Shown here in pieces: positions 16,533 to 25,892 of a DNA stretch of 64,000 nucleotides. The notes under the pieces were generated by a model. The model was not told the origin of the DNA. It did no database searches and saw only the letters and a list, made by a program, of their open reading frames with translations. The stretch is from assembly GCA_008501735.1 (NCBI GenBank), contig QQUF01000044.1, positions 62,001 to 126,000 on the forward strand, in the 5' to 3' direction. Each line of letters begins with the position of its first letter. The stretch's first letter is position 1. The position numbers and the translations under genes are program-made. The DNA comes from Calditrichota bacterium (lineage in GTDB: Bacteria > CLD3).

Positions 16533-19500
16533 CTACTTCAAGAAAGTCATTTTGCTTGTCTTTGAAAAATTACCTGCTTGGATTTTTGCGAAGTAAACAC
16601 CTGTACTGACAGGAGAATTTCTTTCATCTAAACCATTCCATTTTATTTTATAAAAACCTGCAATTTGGTTTTCATTCACAAGAGTTCTTACCTTTTTCCC
16701 TAAAATATTATAAATAACAATTGACACTCTCGAATCCTTTGGAATGCCGTAGGAAATTGTTGTACTCGGATTAAATGGATTTGGGAAAGCAGAATCAAGA
16801 AAGTATTCTTTCGGGATTGCACTTAACTCTTCTTCAACATTTTGTTGCGAACTCGCCGTTATGATTTCAGAGTAATAATTTATTTCATTGGAGTAACTCA
16901 CATCACCGATTCGATAAGAGTAACTTTTGCCCGCAATAATTTTCTCATCTTCAAAAGCGTATTTTTTTACAGAGGAAGAATTACCCTGACTTTGCAAACC
17001 TTCGTGAGATTCGTAAGTTGCAATCGTTACCCAATCTTCCGATTCATTCTCAATTTTTCTTTCAAGAACAAAACCCAAATTTTCAAATTCGCTTTGTGTC
17101 GTCCAACTCAAAAGAATAGATTTTTCTAAAGATTTGGCGGTAAAAGAAGTCAGCTCAACAGGAAGAGGATTGTCTGCTCCACCACCAATTGAGAACTCGG
17201 AAAAAGTTGTAAAGCCTGTTCCCGAAAATGTCTTGGAATTTGTGTCATTTACGAAACTACTTGTAACATCTGTCCAATCGTCCGAAGGTGTACTTCTTTT
17301 CAAAACATAAAGCGATGAAGGGTTTTCAGCTCCAACAATACTTGAGTAATCAAAAATCAAGTCAGCCGTTACAGAACCAAACTCATTAACTCCCCACAAA
17401 ATGTCACTACGTTGCAAAACTCCTGCAGGAAAATTTTCACCTGAATCAACTTTATCACTTCCATTTCCTTTTTTATAAATATTCAAATAGTTAGAAGAGT
17501 TTGAAGTCGAAGTAATTGTAACTTTCATTTGTTTGCCATTTGAACCGATGTTAGTTTGTGTAACAGAATTAACGGAAGTTCCCGATTCACCAACCGGAGT
17601 GTTTGACGAAACCCAATCATCAGTTGCCATATTCGTTAAAGTTCCGTCATAAGAATTATTCGTCAAATCTGAAAGCGTTAATCCTGAATTGTGGTCAAAA
17701 TTATAATAGGCTTCCAAATTTGCTTCGTTTCCATTCAAAATTTTGTTCATATTTTCTTGTAACTCGGATTGAGTTCTGACATCACTCCAAATTCTAACTT
17801 CGTCAATTAATCCACCAAAATAACGCCCTGTTGGGTCTTTGGCAATTTGAAGATTTCCACTTCCGGAAGTGTTAATCGGTTCATCTGCCGAAACGGTGAT
17901 TGTTTCCAAATTTCCGTCAACATAAAGTTTTACATCAGTAACATCGGGAGAGCCGTCATCTTCAAAAGTAAAAGCAACGTGATGCCATTTTCCATCTGCA
18001 ACATTTGTGCTTCCTGCAATTCCTCCACCTTCAACTTCCAAACGAATAATTCCACCAATCGAGACTTTGTACTGAACTCTAAAATTCCATTTTGCACCTG
18101 CAGTTTTTACACCCCAAGCAAAAATCGGAGCAGTTGTGTCGGTTGTTTTTATCCACGCTTCGCCTGACCTTGGATTTGTTCCCGTAATTCCCTGAAAACT
18201 CGGAACATCAACGTAATCGTTTGTTCCGTCAAAATTCAAAAGGTAATCTCCAATTTCTGATACTGTACTTGAGCTAAATTTCTGAAAATAAATTCCATAA
18301 TCATCGCTGTCATTCGTTGAAGTTGAGTTTTCAAAACCATCTTGCCAAGTTGCTACAATTGCTTGGGAATTTTGTTCTTGAGCAATTGAAACTGATTGTT
18401 GGAAATCCGTTTGCCTTGTGTTTACTAAAGTTTCTTCACCGCTTGTGCTTCCGTCTGAATTGTAAGATTGAAGGTAAACTCCTGAGTAACTTCCGTCTTG
18501 CTCGTAAGATTCCCAAATTATCGTAAATTCTCCACTAAGATTTGCACTAACAACAGAATTTTTTTGGTCGTCAGAAGTAGTTGTATTCACCAAAAATTCA
18601 CTTCCATTAGCAGAACAGTTACTCAAAAATCTTTGTGCGTAGATTCCGCCTTTTTCTCCGTCTTGTGAGTAGCTCGTCCAACTTACAATAAAATTTCCGG
18701 TTGAATCCATAGCAACAGAAGGAGAAGTTTGATTATCGGAAGTTGTTGAGTTCACCAAAAACTCACTTCCTTGTGCAACTCCCGAAGAGTTGTAAAGCTG
18801 TCCGTAAATTCCTTGTCCCGAACCGTCAAGACCAAGACTTTGCCAAACAACAACAAATGCTCCGTCATTTTCTATTGCAACCGAAGCGTAACCGTGAAAA
18901 CTCGCCGATGAAGAATTAACTTGAAACTCACTTCCTTGTGCAACTCCCGAAGAATTGAAACGCTGTCCTTTGATTCCAAAAGAAGAACCGTCAGTTGAAA
19001 TTTCTTGCCAAACTACAACAAAATCGCCATCAGAATCCATTGCTATCGAAGGATTTTTTTGTTGTCCGCTTGTTGTGGAATTTACCAAAAATTCACTTCC
19101 TTGCACAACACCTGCTGAGTTGTAACGTTGAGCGTAAATTCCCCAACCGCTTCCGTCTTGTGTTTCGCTCATCCAAACAACACAAAAATTCCCTGAATCG
19201 TCCATTCCAATAGAAGGAAATCGTTGGTCATTTGAAGTTGTTGAATTGACTTTAAACTCTGAACCTGATTTAGTTCCGTTTGCAGAAAAAAGCTGAGCAT
19301 AAATTCCGTAACCTGAACCGTCAGTGCCTTCACTTTCCCAAACAATTACAAAATTATTATTTGAGTCCATTGCAATTTTAGGTGATTTTTGTGAAGAAGT
19401 CGTTGTAGTGTTTGCGATTGTTTCGGAATCAACTTTAACAATTTGGGAGAAAATAATTCCGAAAGAACAGAAAGTTATCAAAATTGCAAACACATATTTT

Positions 19501-19535
19501 GAGAAAACCTGATTTTTACTTAGTATCAAATCCAT
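16533..19535 (-). CDS. T9SS cargo protein: seven-repeat propeller-like domain plus LamG domain
   Basis: This 1000-residue exported protein has a signal-anchor-like N terminus (about 10-32). Seven repeats of about 51 residues follow, each with a core such as 'SGNFCVVWMSETQDGSGWGIYAQRYNSAG', covering about 45-410. Seven copies suit a seven-bladed beta-propeller. A concanavalin A-like LamG domain spans about 430-600 ('FDGTNDYVDVPSF' ... 'GKWHHVAFTFEDDG' ... 'GGLIDEVRIWSDVRT'). The C terminus is a type A sorting domain ('FPNPFNPSTTISYGIP' ... 'STGVYFAKIQAG'). LamG domains bind sugars or proteins, so cell-surface adhesion or glycan binding is a reasonable inference. It lies just downstream of, and probably cotranscribed with, the beta-helix protein gene that ends at 19539. 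Confidence 0.85.
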   Translation of the reverse strand: MDLILSKNQVFSKYVFAILITFCSFGIIFSQIVKVDSETIANTTTTSSQKSPKIAMDSNNNFVIVWESEGTDGSGYGIYAQLFSANGTKSGSEFKVNSTTSNDQRFPSIGMDDSGNFCVVWMSETQDGSGWGIYAQRYNSAGVVQGSEFLVNSTTSGQQKNPSIAMDSDGDFVVVWQEISTDGSSFGIKGQRFNSSGVAQGSEFQVNSSSASFHGYASVAIENDGAFVVVWQSLGLDGSGQGIYGQLYNSSGVAQGSEFLVNSTTSDNQTSPSVAMDSTGNFIVSWTSYSQDGEKGGIYAQRFLSNCSANGSEFLVNTTTSDDQKNSVVSANLSGEFTIIWESYEQDGSYSGVYLQSYNSDGSTSGEETLVNTRQTDFQQSVSIAQEQNSQAIVATWQDGFENSTSTNDSDDYGIYFQKFSSSTVSEIGDYLLNFDGTNDYVDVPSFQGITGTNPRSGEAWIKTTDTTAPIFAWGVKTAGAKWNFRVQYKVSIGGIIRLEVEGGGIAGSTNVADGKWHHVAFTFEDDGSPDVTDVKLYVDGNLETITVSADEPINTSGSGNLQIAKDPTGRYFGGLIDEVRIWSDVRTQSELQENMNKILNGNEANLEAYYNFDHNSGLTLSDLTNNSYDGTLTNMATDDWVSSNTPVGESGTSVNSVTQTNIGSNGKQMKVTITSTSNSSNYLNIYKKGNGSDKVDSGENFPAGVLQRSDILWGVNEFGSVTADLIFDYSSIVGAENPSSLYVLKRSTPSDDWTDVTSSFVNDTNSKTFSGTGFTTFSEFSIGGGADNPLPVELTSFTAKSLEKSILLSWTTQSEFENLGFVLERKIENESEDWVTIATYESHEGLQSQGNSSSVKKYAFEDEKIIAGKSYSYRIGDVSYSNEINYYSEIITASSQQNVEEELSAIPKEYFLDSAFPNPFNPSTTISYGIPKDSRVSIVIYNILGKKVRTLVNENQIAGFYKIKWNGLDERNSPVSTGVYFAKIQAGNFSKTSKMTFLK

Positions 19536-19538
19536 TTT

Positions 19539-21329
19539 TTACCTTTGGTTATAAGAAACTAAGCTAGTTTTAATTGCAGGTTGTTGCTTAGAAACTCTTT
19601 CCAATGAAACCAACCTATTTTCAAGTTCTTTCAATAATTTATTTTGAGCAGTGATTATTTCTTGTTGAACTTGTAAATTAGAAATTTGCTGTTTTTGAGC
19701 TTCAATTATTTCTTTTTGCTCTTCTACTTTCTGACTTAATTCTTGAACGGCTTTTGTAAGTGGAACTACAAATTCAGCATAACGGATTCCGTAAATTTCA
19801 CTTTCGGAATTTTCAGGAACTTCAACTCCACTGAAATCAAAATTTAAAGATTTCGCAATTTTTTCGACTTCTTGAGCAATGAAACCGGAGTAACGAATTT
19901 TCTTTTTATCTTCATTTGATTTTTCCAAATCTTCGGGAATGTTTTCACCTTTAAACTTTGCCAAATCATCTGTTTTGTAAGTGTAAGAAACAGGTCTTAA
20001 TTTATTAATGAAATCCAAACCAGGAATGTTTTCTTGAACGTTTGTTTTGAATCTTCCGTCGGAAGTTGCTGTCCAATTAACAATTCCGCCAATAGAAGTT
20101 GTTGAAGTGTTACCGAAGTAAACCGAATTGTTACTTGAAACTGTTGTTCCATAACCAATTCCAATTGAATTAGAACCTGTTACACTTGTCGAACAACCTA
20201 AAGCAATTGAACCGCTTAAAGTTGTGCTTGCGGCGTAACCAATAGAAACGGCATCACTTTCTCCGACACTTGAGTTTGTTCCGACAAAAACAGTTCTACT
20301 TCTACCGCTATTTGATAAATCTGCATTTACCCCAATTCCTACATTATCATCTCCGGTGTTGTTTGTGGCTCCTGTTTTATAGCCGACAAATGTATTACCG
20401 TTTCCATTTGAAGTACTATTTGATTGATTGGTATTTGACCCTGAATAGTAACCGATAAACGTATTGTAATCAGCTTCTCGAACTTCTTTACCTGCTCCAC
20501 TACCAAAAAAAGTATTGTAGTTTCCGCTGAAACAATCATAACCTGCAGAATCTCCAACAGCCGTGTTATGATGACTAGAAAACACAGAAAATAGAGCTTT
20601 TGTTCCGATTGCAATATTTTTATATCCATCCTCTACATTGTATCCTGTATACCTTCCCAAAAAAATATTATCGTATCCAGAATCTAAGTTAAATCCGGCT
20701 CGGGTTCCTATTGCTATATTGTCATTACCACCATCTAAATAGAATCCTGATTCCTTTCCAATTAATACATTATCAGCTCCGGTTTTGTTATTATTTCCAG
20801 CATCATATCCTAAAATTACATTAGCATTTCCGGTTGTGTTTCCCCTTCCAGCCTGCTGTCCCAAAAATACGTTTTGAGTTCCTGTAGTATTATTATATCC
20901 TGCATCGTTTCCAATACTAACATTGAAAGTACCAGTTGTGTTATTCCTTCCGGCTCCGTAACCTAAAAAAATATTTCTATGACCTGATGTGTTTGCTGTC
21001 CCGGAATAAGCTCCCAAAAATGTATTGTAAGAACCAGTTGTGGTAAGTTTTCCTGCTTCATATCCAATAAATGTGTTATCACTACTAGAAGTAGAATTAC
21101 TATATCCTGCTTTGTATCCCAAAAAACTATTTCTATCTGCTGTTGTTGTATTATAGCCGGCAGAATCTCCTATTGCGGTGTTGTAATTTCCTCCTGCTGT
21201 TATATTTTCTCCTGCTCCATCTCCGAATGTTGCATTTCCTGTTTGTCCATAAGAATTGCCCACAACCGAGAAAATTCCAAGAAGAAAAATTAAAGGTACG
21301 TTTTTTGTTTTTCTGTAATGTTTTTCCAT
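19539..21329 (-). CDS. Tail-fibre-like beta-helix protein with S74 intramolecular chaperone domain
   Basis: The 596-residue protein has a signal peptide ('IFSVVGNSYGQ'). Residues about 30-340 hold some 17 repeats of the form N-x-hydrophobic-x-G-x-x-x-G about every 20-23 residues ('NTFIGYEAGKL', 'NIFLGYGAGRN'). About four YadA-head-like repeats follow ('SGSIALGCSTSV'). This pattern is typical of trimeric left-handed beta-helices. From about 423 comes the endosialidase-type chaperone domain (peptidase S74; 'TSDGRFKTNVQENIPGLDFINKLRPVSY') and then a coiled coil (about 510-575). S74 domains assist trimer folding and often cleave themselves off. There is no T9SS tail, so the export route differs from its neighbour's. 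A trimeric surface fibre is the likely role. Confidence 0.85.
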   Translation of the reverse strand: MEKHYRKTKNVPLIFLLGIFSVVGNSYGQTGNATFGDGAGENITAGGNYNTAIGDSAGYNTTTADRNSFLGYKAGYSNSTSSSDNTFIGYEAGKLTTTGSYNTFLGAYSGTANTSGHRNIFLGYGAGRNNTTGTFNVSIGNDAGYNNTTGTQNVFLGQQAGRGNTTGNANVILGYDAGNNNKTGADNVLIGKESGFYLDGGNDNIAIGTRAGFNLDSGYDNIFLGRYTGYNVEDGYKNIAIGTKALFSVFSSHHNTAVGDSAGYDCFSGNYNTFFGSGAGKEVREADYNTFIGYYSGSNTNQSNSTSNGNGNTFVGYKTGATNNTGDDNVGIGVNADLSNSGRSRTVFVGTNSSVGESDAVSIGYAASTTLSGSIALGCSTSVTGSNSIGIGYGTTVSSNNSVYFGNTSTTSIGGIVNWTATSDGRFKTNVQENIPGLDFINKLRPVSYTYKTDDLAKFKGENIPEDLEKSNEDKKKIRYSGFIAQEVEKIAKSLNFDFSGVEVPENSESEIYGIRYAEFVVPLTKAVQELSQKVEEQKEIIEAQKQQISNLQVQQEIITAQNKLLKELENRLVSLERVSKQQPAIKTSLVSYNQR

Positions 21330-21566
21330 TTTAGTTTATCCTTAAGCTAATAATTATAAAAAAAATAAACGAAAAATATAAAAAAAGTAAAAGTATATAA
21401 AAAAAGAAAAATACACGAAATCTTACTTTAAACTTGAGAAGAAGATATTTTTATCTCAATTTTCAAATGACTAATAAGTTATTGAACACATTTAGATAAC
21501 AAAACAGAAACCATGTTGTGCGACTTTGTAGAGTTGGGAACTTATTTAGTTTCTTTTTATGAAACT

Positions 21567-21598
21567 AAAAAAAAACCGCTAAAATTGAATTTCAGCGG
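21567..21598 (-). terminator. Intrinsic terminator of the tilS-hpt-ftsH operon
   Basis: On the minus strand, CCGCTGAAA pairs with TTTTAGCGG (one G-U pair) around a 5-base loop, followed by nine T residues. It begins 9 bp past the ftsH stop. Confidence 0.85.
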
Positions 21599-21606
21599 CT
21601 ATAAAA

Positions 21607-23835
21607 TCATTGTTCGTTGTTAGTTCGAGGAGTTCCACCGAGATTTTTGTCTTTAAAAATCTTTTTTGCAGGTATTGTCTCAGAACGACTTTGTTCTGTT
21701 TTTTTGTTCGTCGGTCTTCGTCTCGGTTCTTTTCTTGCTGCAACTTTTAATTCTTCTGTTTTTGAGTCGTTTTTTGGCTCGTTTTGGGAATCAGAATTTT
21801 GCTTTGCCTTGTTTTGAGCAGAAGGTCTTCGAGTTCGAGTTGTTCTTTCGGTTCTTTGTTTAGGATTTTCATTTGCAGAATTAGAGTTTTGAGTCGAAGA
21901 ATTTGTTCGTTTTGGACGAGGAGTAGAAGTTCTTTTTCTATAATTTGAAGGGTTGGTTTTCAAATTCAAAATTTCATCAATTTCATCTGAATCCAAAGTC
22001 TCTTGTTGAATTAATGCTTTTGAAAGTGCGTGAAGTTTGTCCAAATTATTTTTGAGAAGTTCAGTCGCTTTTTTCTCTGCTGTAAGTAAAATTTTCTTAA
22101 TTTCATCGTCAATTATTTGAGCAGTTTTTTCACTGTAATCTCTGTGTTGTGCGATTTCTCGACCTAAGAAAATTTCTTCTTCTTGTTTCCCACAAGTCAT
22201 TGGTCCGACTTTATCACTAAATCCCCAATCACAAACCATTTTTCTTACAAGTTTAGTCGCAACATCAAGATCATTTCCTGCACCAGTTGTTAAGTGATTG
22301 AAAATAATTTTCTCAGCTACTCTTCCGCCCATCAAAGTTACAAGTCGAGATTCGCAGTAAGTTCTTGAATAACTTTTTACATCGTCAGCAGGAAGAAAGT
22401 GAGTGAGTCCTAAAGCTCTTCCGCGAGGAATAATTGTTACTTTGTGAACAGGGTCAGATTCAGGCATTAATTTTCCAGTAATTACGTGACCTGCTTCGTG
22501 GTAAGCTGTAATCTCTTTATCTCGTTCGCTTAGTTTTGCACTTTTTCTTTCCACACCAAGCATAATTTTGTCTTTTGCATCTTCAAAGTCATTCATTGTA
22601 ACAACTTGTGCATTTTTTCTCGCTGCGAAAATTGCCGATTCATTAACAATATTTGCCAAATCTGCTCCCGAAAGTCCAGGAGTTCCTTGAGCAATCTTTT
22701 CAATTTTTACGTCGTCGCCAAGCGGAACCTTTTTGGAGTGAACATTCAAAATTCCTTCACGACCTTTTTTGTCTGGCAAATCGACAACAACTTGACGGTC
22801 AAATCTTCCCGGTCTCAAAAGTGCTTTGTCAAGAACGTCAGGTCTGTTAGTTGAAGCAATTAAAATTATGTTTGTGCTTTCTTCAAATCCGTCCATTTCA
22901 ACAAGAAGTTGATTCAAAGTTTGTTCGCGTTCGTCGTGTCCTCCACCAAGTCCTGCTCCTCTTTGTCTTCCAACAGCATCAATCTCATCAATGAAAATTA
23001 TACAAGGAGAATTCTTTTTAGCGTTTTCAAATAAATCTCTAACACGAGAAGCACCAACTCCGACAAACATTTCAACAAAATCTGCTCCACTCATACTAAA
23101 GAATGGAACTCCAGCTTCTCCCGCAACAGCTCTTGCAAGTAAAGTTTTACCTGTTCCTGGAGGTCCGAGAAGCAAAACTCCTTTGGGAACTTTTGCACCA
23201 AGTCTGTGGAATCTTTGGGGACTTTTGAGAAAATCAATTATTTCCACAAGTTCGGCTTTGGCTTCTTCAACTCCCGAAACATCATCAAAAGTAACTTTGG
23301 AATCTTTAACAATTTTTGCCTTACTTTTTCCAAAATTAAAAATTCCTTTTGGAGCTCCACCACCCTGCATTCTTCGCATAAAATAAAGAAAAATAACAAG
23401 TAGTAAAATCGTAGGAAACCAAGTCCAAAGAATATCCTCTAAAGAAGAAGTTTTTTCTTTAAAAATGTAACTCAGCTCTAATTTATCCCATTCAGTAATT
23501 ACGTCCGTAGTGATATAAGTTACAGAAGGGAAAATTACTCGAATGTGTTTTGAGTTTTTAGTATTTCCATCTTTGCCAATAGGGAAACTAACATTTTGAG
23601 TAAGTTCTCCGTGAAATTCATTTTCGATAATAATTGCTTTCTTAATCATCTTGTCTTCAAGCAATTCACGGTAACGAGGAAATGGGATTTCAACTTCTTG
23701 AGCAGCTTTGTCATACTGTTCGTAAGTTGAGATGAAAAATATTAGTGAAATTAAAATTATACTCCACACAAGAAGAGGGACAAAATTCTTAGGTGCTTTA
23801 TTATTCGATGGATTTGGAGTTTTATTTTCTGCCAT
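21607..23835 (-). CDS. ftsH: ATP-dependent zinc metalloprotease FtsH
   Basis: This membrane-bound AAA+ protease degrades misfolded and regulatory membrane proteins. Two N-terminal membrane helices (about 17-37 and 136-155) flank a periplasmic domain. The AAA domain has Walker A 'GPPGTGKT' (about 220), Walker B '[14 protein letters not shown]' and the 'RPGRFDRQV' region. The protease site 'HEAGH' is near 445. The C-terminal ~115 residues form a low-complexity, strongly basic tail rich in Arg, Lys, Thr, Asn and Gln that is unusual in length and composition. It is the last gene of the tilS-hpt-ftsH cluster, an arrangement also known from Firmicutes. Confidence 0.96.
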   Translation of the reverse strand: MAENKTPNPSNNKAPKNFVPLLVWSIILISLIFFISTYEQYDKAAQEVEIPFPRYRELLEDKMIKKAIIIENEFHGELTQNVSFPIGKDGNTKNSKHIRVIFPSVTYITTDVITEWDKLELSYIFKEKTSSLEDILWTWFPTILLLVIFLYFMRRMQGGGAPKGIFNFGKSKAKIVKDSKVTFDDVSGVEEAKAELVEIIDFLKSPQRFHRLGAKVPKGVLLLGPPGTGKTLLARAVAGEAGVPFFSMSGADFVEMFVGVGASRVRDLFENAKKNSPCIIFIDEIDAVGRQRGAGLGGGHDEREQTLNQLLVEMDGFEESTNIILIASTNRPDVLDKALLRPGRFDRQVVVDLPDKKGREGILNVHSKKVPLGDDVKIEKIAQGTPGLSGADLANIVNESAIFAARKNAQVVTMNDFEDAKDKIMLGVERKSAKLSERDKEITAYHEAGHVITGKLMPESDPVHKVTIIPRGRALGLTHFLPADDVKSYSRTYCESRLVTLMGGRVAEKIIFNHLTTGAGNDLDVATKLVRKMVCDWGFSDKVGPMTCGKQEEEIFLGREIAQHRDYSEKTAQIIDDEIKKILLTAEKKATELLKNNLDKLHALSKALIQQETLDSDEIDEILNLKTNPSNYRKRTSTPRPKRTNSSTQNSNSANENPKQRTERTTRTRRPSAQNKAKQNSDSQNEPKNDSKTEELKVAARKEPRRRPTNKKTEQSRSETIPAKKIFKDKNLGGTPRTNNEQ

Positions 23836-23838
23836 TTC

Positions 23839-24402
23839 TTAACTTTCTTCCTTTCCATTTTCGTCTAAAACAAGCGAATAAATGGATTTTAAGTTTCTGA
23901 ATTTCTGATTGTAATCAAGACCATAACCAATGACAAATGCTGGTGGAATTTCAAACCCTGTATAATCAATTGGAAAATCAATCTGTGCTTCTGTTGGCTT
24001 CAAAAGTAAGGAAGCAACTTTAAGTGAAGCAGGATTTGACTTCTCTAACTTCGCCTTCAAGAAACGCACAGAAAGCCCCGAATCGACAATATCTTCAACT
24101 ATTATGATGTGCCGTCCTTCGATTTCTGAGTTTAAATCTTTGTGAACTTTTATCACTCCCGAAGATTCCATTGCTTTTTCGTAACTTGAGATTCTTAGAA
24201 AATCAATTTCGACATCACATTTAATTTCACGAATCAAATCACTAAAGAAAATTACAGAACCGTTCAAAACTCCAATCACTATCGGTGTTTTATCTTTGTA
24301 ATCTGTTGTGATTTGCTCACCTAATTCTGAGATTCTTTGAGCAATTTTGTCTGCTGAAATAAATTCTGCGAAAGTGTATTTGTCTATTTTTATGGTGTTC
24401 AT
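23839..24402 (-). CDS. hpt: Hypoxanthine phosphoribosyltransferase
   Basis: This 187-residue purine-salvage enzyme transfers phosphoribose from PRPP to hypoxanthine or guanine. The PRPP-binding loop 'RHIIIVEDIVDSGLSVRFL' is intact, and 'VIGVLNGSVIFFSDLIREI' and the C-terminal 'FVIGYGLDYNQKFRNL' fit bacterial HPRTs. It lies 9 bp after tilS and 3 bp before ftsH, within one operon. In Bacillus, Hpt and TilS also act together on ftsH transcription; whether that applies here cannot be seen. Length is normal. Confidence 0.93.
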   Translation of the reverse strand: MNTIKIDKYTFAEFISADKIAQRISELGEQITTDYKDKTPIVIGVLNGSVIFFSDLIREIKCDVEIDFLRISSYEKAMESSGVIKVHKDLNSEIEGRHIIIVEDIVDSGLSVRFLKAKLEKSNPASLKVASLLLKPTEAQIDFPIDYTGFEIPPAFVIGYGLDYNQKFRNLKSIYSLVLDENGKEES

Positions 24403-24411
24403 CTATAAAAC

Positions 24412-25764
24412 CTATTTTTGTATTTCAATTTTTACAATTTTTTTAGTCTGATTAGTTACTTTAACTTTTTCACTAATTCTTAAATTTCCTATACAAATAA
24501 TTTCTTTCTCCGAGCAAATCAAGGGAATTGATTTTTTTTGAGAAACTGAAACTTTTAAATTGATAAAAAAATCACTTAGTTTTTTGCGATTTGTCATTCC
24601 GAGTGGCTGAAAACTATCACCGTTTCGATAACTTCTTACACTCAACTTATTTGATAAATAATCACCTGAAAGAAACTCAACATTTTTCTTCTTTTTGAAA
24701 AAATCCGCTGTTTCTACAAATTCAGATGAAATTCTAAAGTCGTTCCAATTGACAGTATCGCCAATTTTAAAACTTACTTCTTCAAAATTCTTGCCATTTT
24801 TTATAAATTCGATTTTTTCTCTATCGATAAAAACCGAAAAATCTGTCGATAATTCCTTTGAACTTCCTGAAGTTGCATTTCTTAGAAAATGAGCAACATC
24901 TTTTTTCTCCGAATTAGGCAAGAAAACCTTTGAATTGCCATTTAAGTAACTCAAGCAAATTCCGATTAATTTAAAAATTATTTGGTCAAAATGACAGACA
25001 AATAATTCTCTGTTAAGTTCAATTCGTTCTTTCGAAATATTTACCAAGGCTCTTTCAAAGTCTTCTTGAACTTTTTCGTCAATGTAAGAATTAAGTTCCC
25101 CAAAATTCTTTGAAAGCTCATTCAATTTTTGAGAATTAAAATTTGGAATCTCATTTTGCAATAACGGTAAAATCTTGTTACGAACTTTATTACGAAAGAA
25201 AACACTCTCTTCATTCGTCTCGTCCTGCACAAAACTTAGGCTTTCTTTTTTTGCAAAATCTACCAAATCTTGCTTTTGAAATTCTAATAAAGGTCGAAAA
25301 TAAAAGTTCCTTTTTTGGGGAATTCCTTTTAGGTTTTCAAAACCACTTCCAAGCAAAAATTTTAATAGAAAAGTTTCGTTTGAGTCATCCAAGTGATGAG
25401 CAGTTAGAATAAAATCAAGTTTTTCTTGTCTTTTAATTTCTTCAAAAAATTCGTAACGAACAATTCTCCCAGCTTCTTCAAGCCCAATTTTTTCTTTTTT
25501 TGCAAAATCATTTACAGCAATTTTTTTAGAGATAAAGTTTAAACCAAATTTCTCTGCTAAACCTTTCACAAAAGTTTCGTCTGAATCGGCGTTTTCTCTC
25601 AAAGAGTGATTTAAATGAATCACACAAGGTTTGGTTATGAAAAATTTTTGACTCAAGTGCAAAAGCACAACAGAATCAATTCCACCCGAGACAGCAATTC
25701 CGCAAGAAGTTGTTTGTCTTAAAAATTGTGAGCAAATTTTGTTAAAGTCCGACTGCAAGTTCAT
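24412..25764 (-). CDS. tilS: tRNA(Ile)-lysidine synthetase TilS
   Basis: This essential enzyme uses ATP and lysine to convert C34 of the CAU-anticodon tRNA-Ile to lysidine, which switches decoding from AUG to AUA. The N-terminal ATP-pyrophosphatase P-loop 'GIAVSGGIDSVVLLHLS' (residues about 22-38) and the 'TAHHLDDSNETFLLKFLLGSG' motif are diagnostic. The 'RSYRNGDSFQPLGMTNRKKLSDFFIN' C-terminal domain matches full-length TilS of about 450 residues. It is the first gene of the tilS-hpt-ftsH operon and is divergent from the cysteine desulfurase gene 128 bp away, a space that must hold both promoters. Confidence 0.94.
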   Translation of the reverse strand: MNLQSDFNKICSQFLRQTTSCGIAVSGGIDSVVLLHLSQKFFITKPCVIHLNHSLRENADSDETFVKGLAEKFGLNFISKKIAVNDFAKKEKIGLEEAGRIVRYEFFEEIKRQEKLDFILTAHHLDDSNETFLLKFLLGSGFENLKGIPQKRNFYFRPLLEFQKQDLVDFAKKESLSFVQDETNEESVFFRNKVRNKILPLLQNEIPNFNSQKLNELSKNFGELNSYIDEKVQEDFERALVNISKERIELNRELFVCHFDQIIFKLIGICLSYLNGNSKVFLPNSEKKDVAHFLRNATSGSSKELSTDFSVFIDREKIEFIKNGKNFEEVSFKIGDTVNWNDFRISSEFVETADFFKKKKNVEFLSGDYLSNKLSVRSYRNGDSFQPLGMTNRKKLSDFFINLKVSVSQKKSIPLICSEKEIICIGNLRISEKVKVTNQTKKIVKIEIQK

Positions 25765-25892
25765 TTTAAATCATTGTATTTAAGTATTTTAGAAAAGGTG
25801 AAACTGTCATTTTTAAACTTTTGTTTTGGGTAATTAAATTAATTAAATTCAGAAAATTTTTTTGTTGAAAATAACACACAGGAGAAAATAAA

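Noticed and set aside
19539-21329. Regularly spaced repeats considered as a CRISPR or tandem DNA array
   Set aside because: The repetition is at protein level, within a single long ORF, with degenerate DNA units of variable length.
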